Positions 63,071-64,000 of a stretch of 64,000 nt of DNA are shown here, piece after piece. A program made the position numbers and the translations under genes. The notes beneath the pieces are model-generated. The model did no database searches. It worked only from the letters and a program-made list of their open reading frames with translations, and had not been told where the DNA came from. Location of the stretch: the NCBI GenBank assembly GCA_021819435.1, contig JAKARB010000007.1:1-64000 (forward strand). The letters run 5' to 3'. Source of the stretch: Pseudomonadota bacterium (GTDB taxonomy: Bacteria > Pseudomonadota > Gammaproteobacteria > Burkholderiales > Burkholderiaceae_C). Position 1 is the first letter of the stretch, and the number at the start of each line of letters is the position of its first letter.

Positions 63071-64000
63071 ATGAGCCTCGGTGAATTCGACCTGATCGCG
63101 CGCTACTTCCATCGCCCACCCGGAGCCGGCCCGCGCCGAGCCATCGTCGGCAATGGCGACGACTGCGCCGTCATCGCGCCTGCTGCGGGCATGCAGCTCG
63201 CGCTGTCCACCGACACCCTGGTCGAAGGCCGGCACTTCCTGTCCACCGTCAACCCGGCCCGCCTGGGCCACAAGGCGCTGGCGGTCAACCTCTCTGACCT
63301 CGCGGCCTGCGGCGCCCGCCCCCTGGGCTTCACACTGGCGCTGACCCTGCCGCGCGTCGAGGAAAACTGGCTGGCGAGCTTTGCGCGCGGCCTGCTCGAC
63401 CTCGCCGACAAGCACGACTGCGAGCTGCTCGGCGGCGACACGACCGCCGGTCCGCTGGCCATCGGCATCACCGTCTTCGGCGAGGTGCCGGCGGGGCAGG
63501 CGCTGCTGCGCGGCGGCGCGCGCGTGGGCGACGACATCTGGGTCAGCGGCCACCCGGGCGAAGCCCGCCTCGCACTGGAAGCGTTTCGCGGCAGCCTTCG
63601 CCCTCCACTGGACGGCGACGCCTTAGAAGCCTGCCGGCTGGCGATGGAATGCCCCACCCCACGCGTGGCGCTGGGCGAAGGGCTGCGCGGACGGGCGAGC
63701 GCCGCCATCGACGTGTCCGATGGCCTGCTGGGCGACCTCGGCCACATCCTCGCTCGCAGCCACGTGGGCGCCGACCTGTTCGCAGACGACTTGCCGCGCA
63801 GTCGCTGGCTGCTGCAGCGCCCCGACGCCGAACAGCTCGACTGCATCCTTGCTGGCGGCGATGATTACGAACTGCTGTTCACGGCGGCACCAGCTCAACG
63901 CACGGACATCGCAGCGCTGGGCGTGAACCTGAGCCTGCCGCTGACACGCATCGGCCGCATCCGCGCCGAGCCGGGGCGCACGATCTGGTCGGCCGGGCGA
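63071..64000 (+). CDS. thiL: Thiamine-monophosphate kinase, 3-prime end cut by the window
   Basis: The open frame of 310 codons reaches the right edge without a stop. It phosphorylates thiamine monophosphate to the diphosphate. Signatures are MSLGEFDLIARYF, VGNGDDCAVIAP, STDTLVEGRHF, GHKALAVNLSDLAACGARP, ELLGGDTT, ISGHPGEARLALEAF-like text, AAIDVSDGLLGDLGHI and ILAGGDDYELLFT, covering nearly the whole protein. An in-frame ATG 9 bases upstream is an alternative start. No downstream neighbour is visible. Confidence 0.96.
   Translation, partial: MSLGEFDLIARYFHRPPGAGPRRAIVGNGDDCAVIAPAAGMQLALSTDTLVEGRHFLSTVNPARLGHKALAVNLSDLAACGARPLGFTLALTLPRVEENWLASFARGLLDLADKHDCELLGGDTTAGPLAIGITVFGEVPAGQALLRGGARVGDDIWVSGHPGEARLALEAFRGSLRPPLDGDALEACRLAMECPTPRVALGEGLRGRASAAIDVSDGLLGDLGHILARSHVGADLFADDLPRSRWLLQRPDAEQLDCILAGGDDYELLFTAAPAQRTDIAALGVNLSLPLTRIGRIRAEPGRTIWSAGR

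Overview
The window is high-GC DNA (roughly two thirds G+C) packed with short-spaced, often overlapping genes. The gene families suggest a betaproteobacterium of the order Burkholderiales, near Leptothrix, Sphaerotilus, Rubrivivax or Aquabacterium. Supporting points are the nudJ-mnmA and leuS-lptE-holA orders, split PntAA/PntAB, malic enzyme fused to a phosphotransacetylase domain, PA2778/PA2779-type neighbours and many c-di-GMP proteins. This placement is by recall of families, not by a database search.

Layout. 1-9109: a type I secretion locus, with an HlyB-type ABC exporter (cut by the window edge), HlyD adaptor, glycosyltransferase, lipoprotein, an 827-residue RTX protein and a secreted trypsin-like protease, closed by a strong two-way terminator. 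9154-12527 (minus): the proton-translocating transhydrogenase pntAA, pntAB and pntB, with panD placed between pntAA and pntAB. 12881-24864: nudJ, mnmA, a membrane-anchored PQQ-dehydrogenase/dihaem protein, a PIN protein, a double-hotdog thioesterase, an SDR, divergent glpD/glpR, a PACE efflux protein, an alpha/beta hydrolase and a GST. 24877-29882: a DUF502 protein, then an operon of caspase-like lipoprotein, CHASE2-like membrane protein and exported protein. 30032-34614: leuS, lptE, holA. 34754-42711: an acyltransferase-like protein, a GGDEF-EAL protein, a thioredoxin-like protein, a PA2779/PA2778-type pair, an orphan ParA and a PuuD-like amidotransferase.

42924-44248 is a decayed island: a vgrG 5-prime stub fused in frame to an internal IS3-family transposase fragment, unrecognised ORF remnants, and a cutA gene broken by one amber codon. 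44258-54367 holds an HD-GYP protein, a GGDEF protein with a degenerate EAL domain, an RlmN/Cfr paralogue, an MFS carrier, a secreted guanyl-type RNase with a barstar-like partner, and maeB.

54519-62743 (minus) is the most unusual locus. A LuxR-type response regulator and a membrane hybrid histidine kinase precede, and overlap, one 1917-residue ORF that joins a GMC/cholesterol-oxidase-like domain with a four-cysteine motif, an alpha/beta hydrolase domain with Cys at the nucleophile elbow, and a PhoD-like phosphoesterase domain. The window ends inside thiL. I saw no tRNA, rRNA or CRISPR array.
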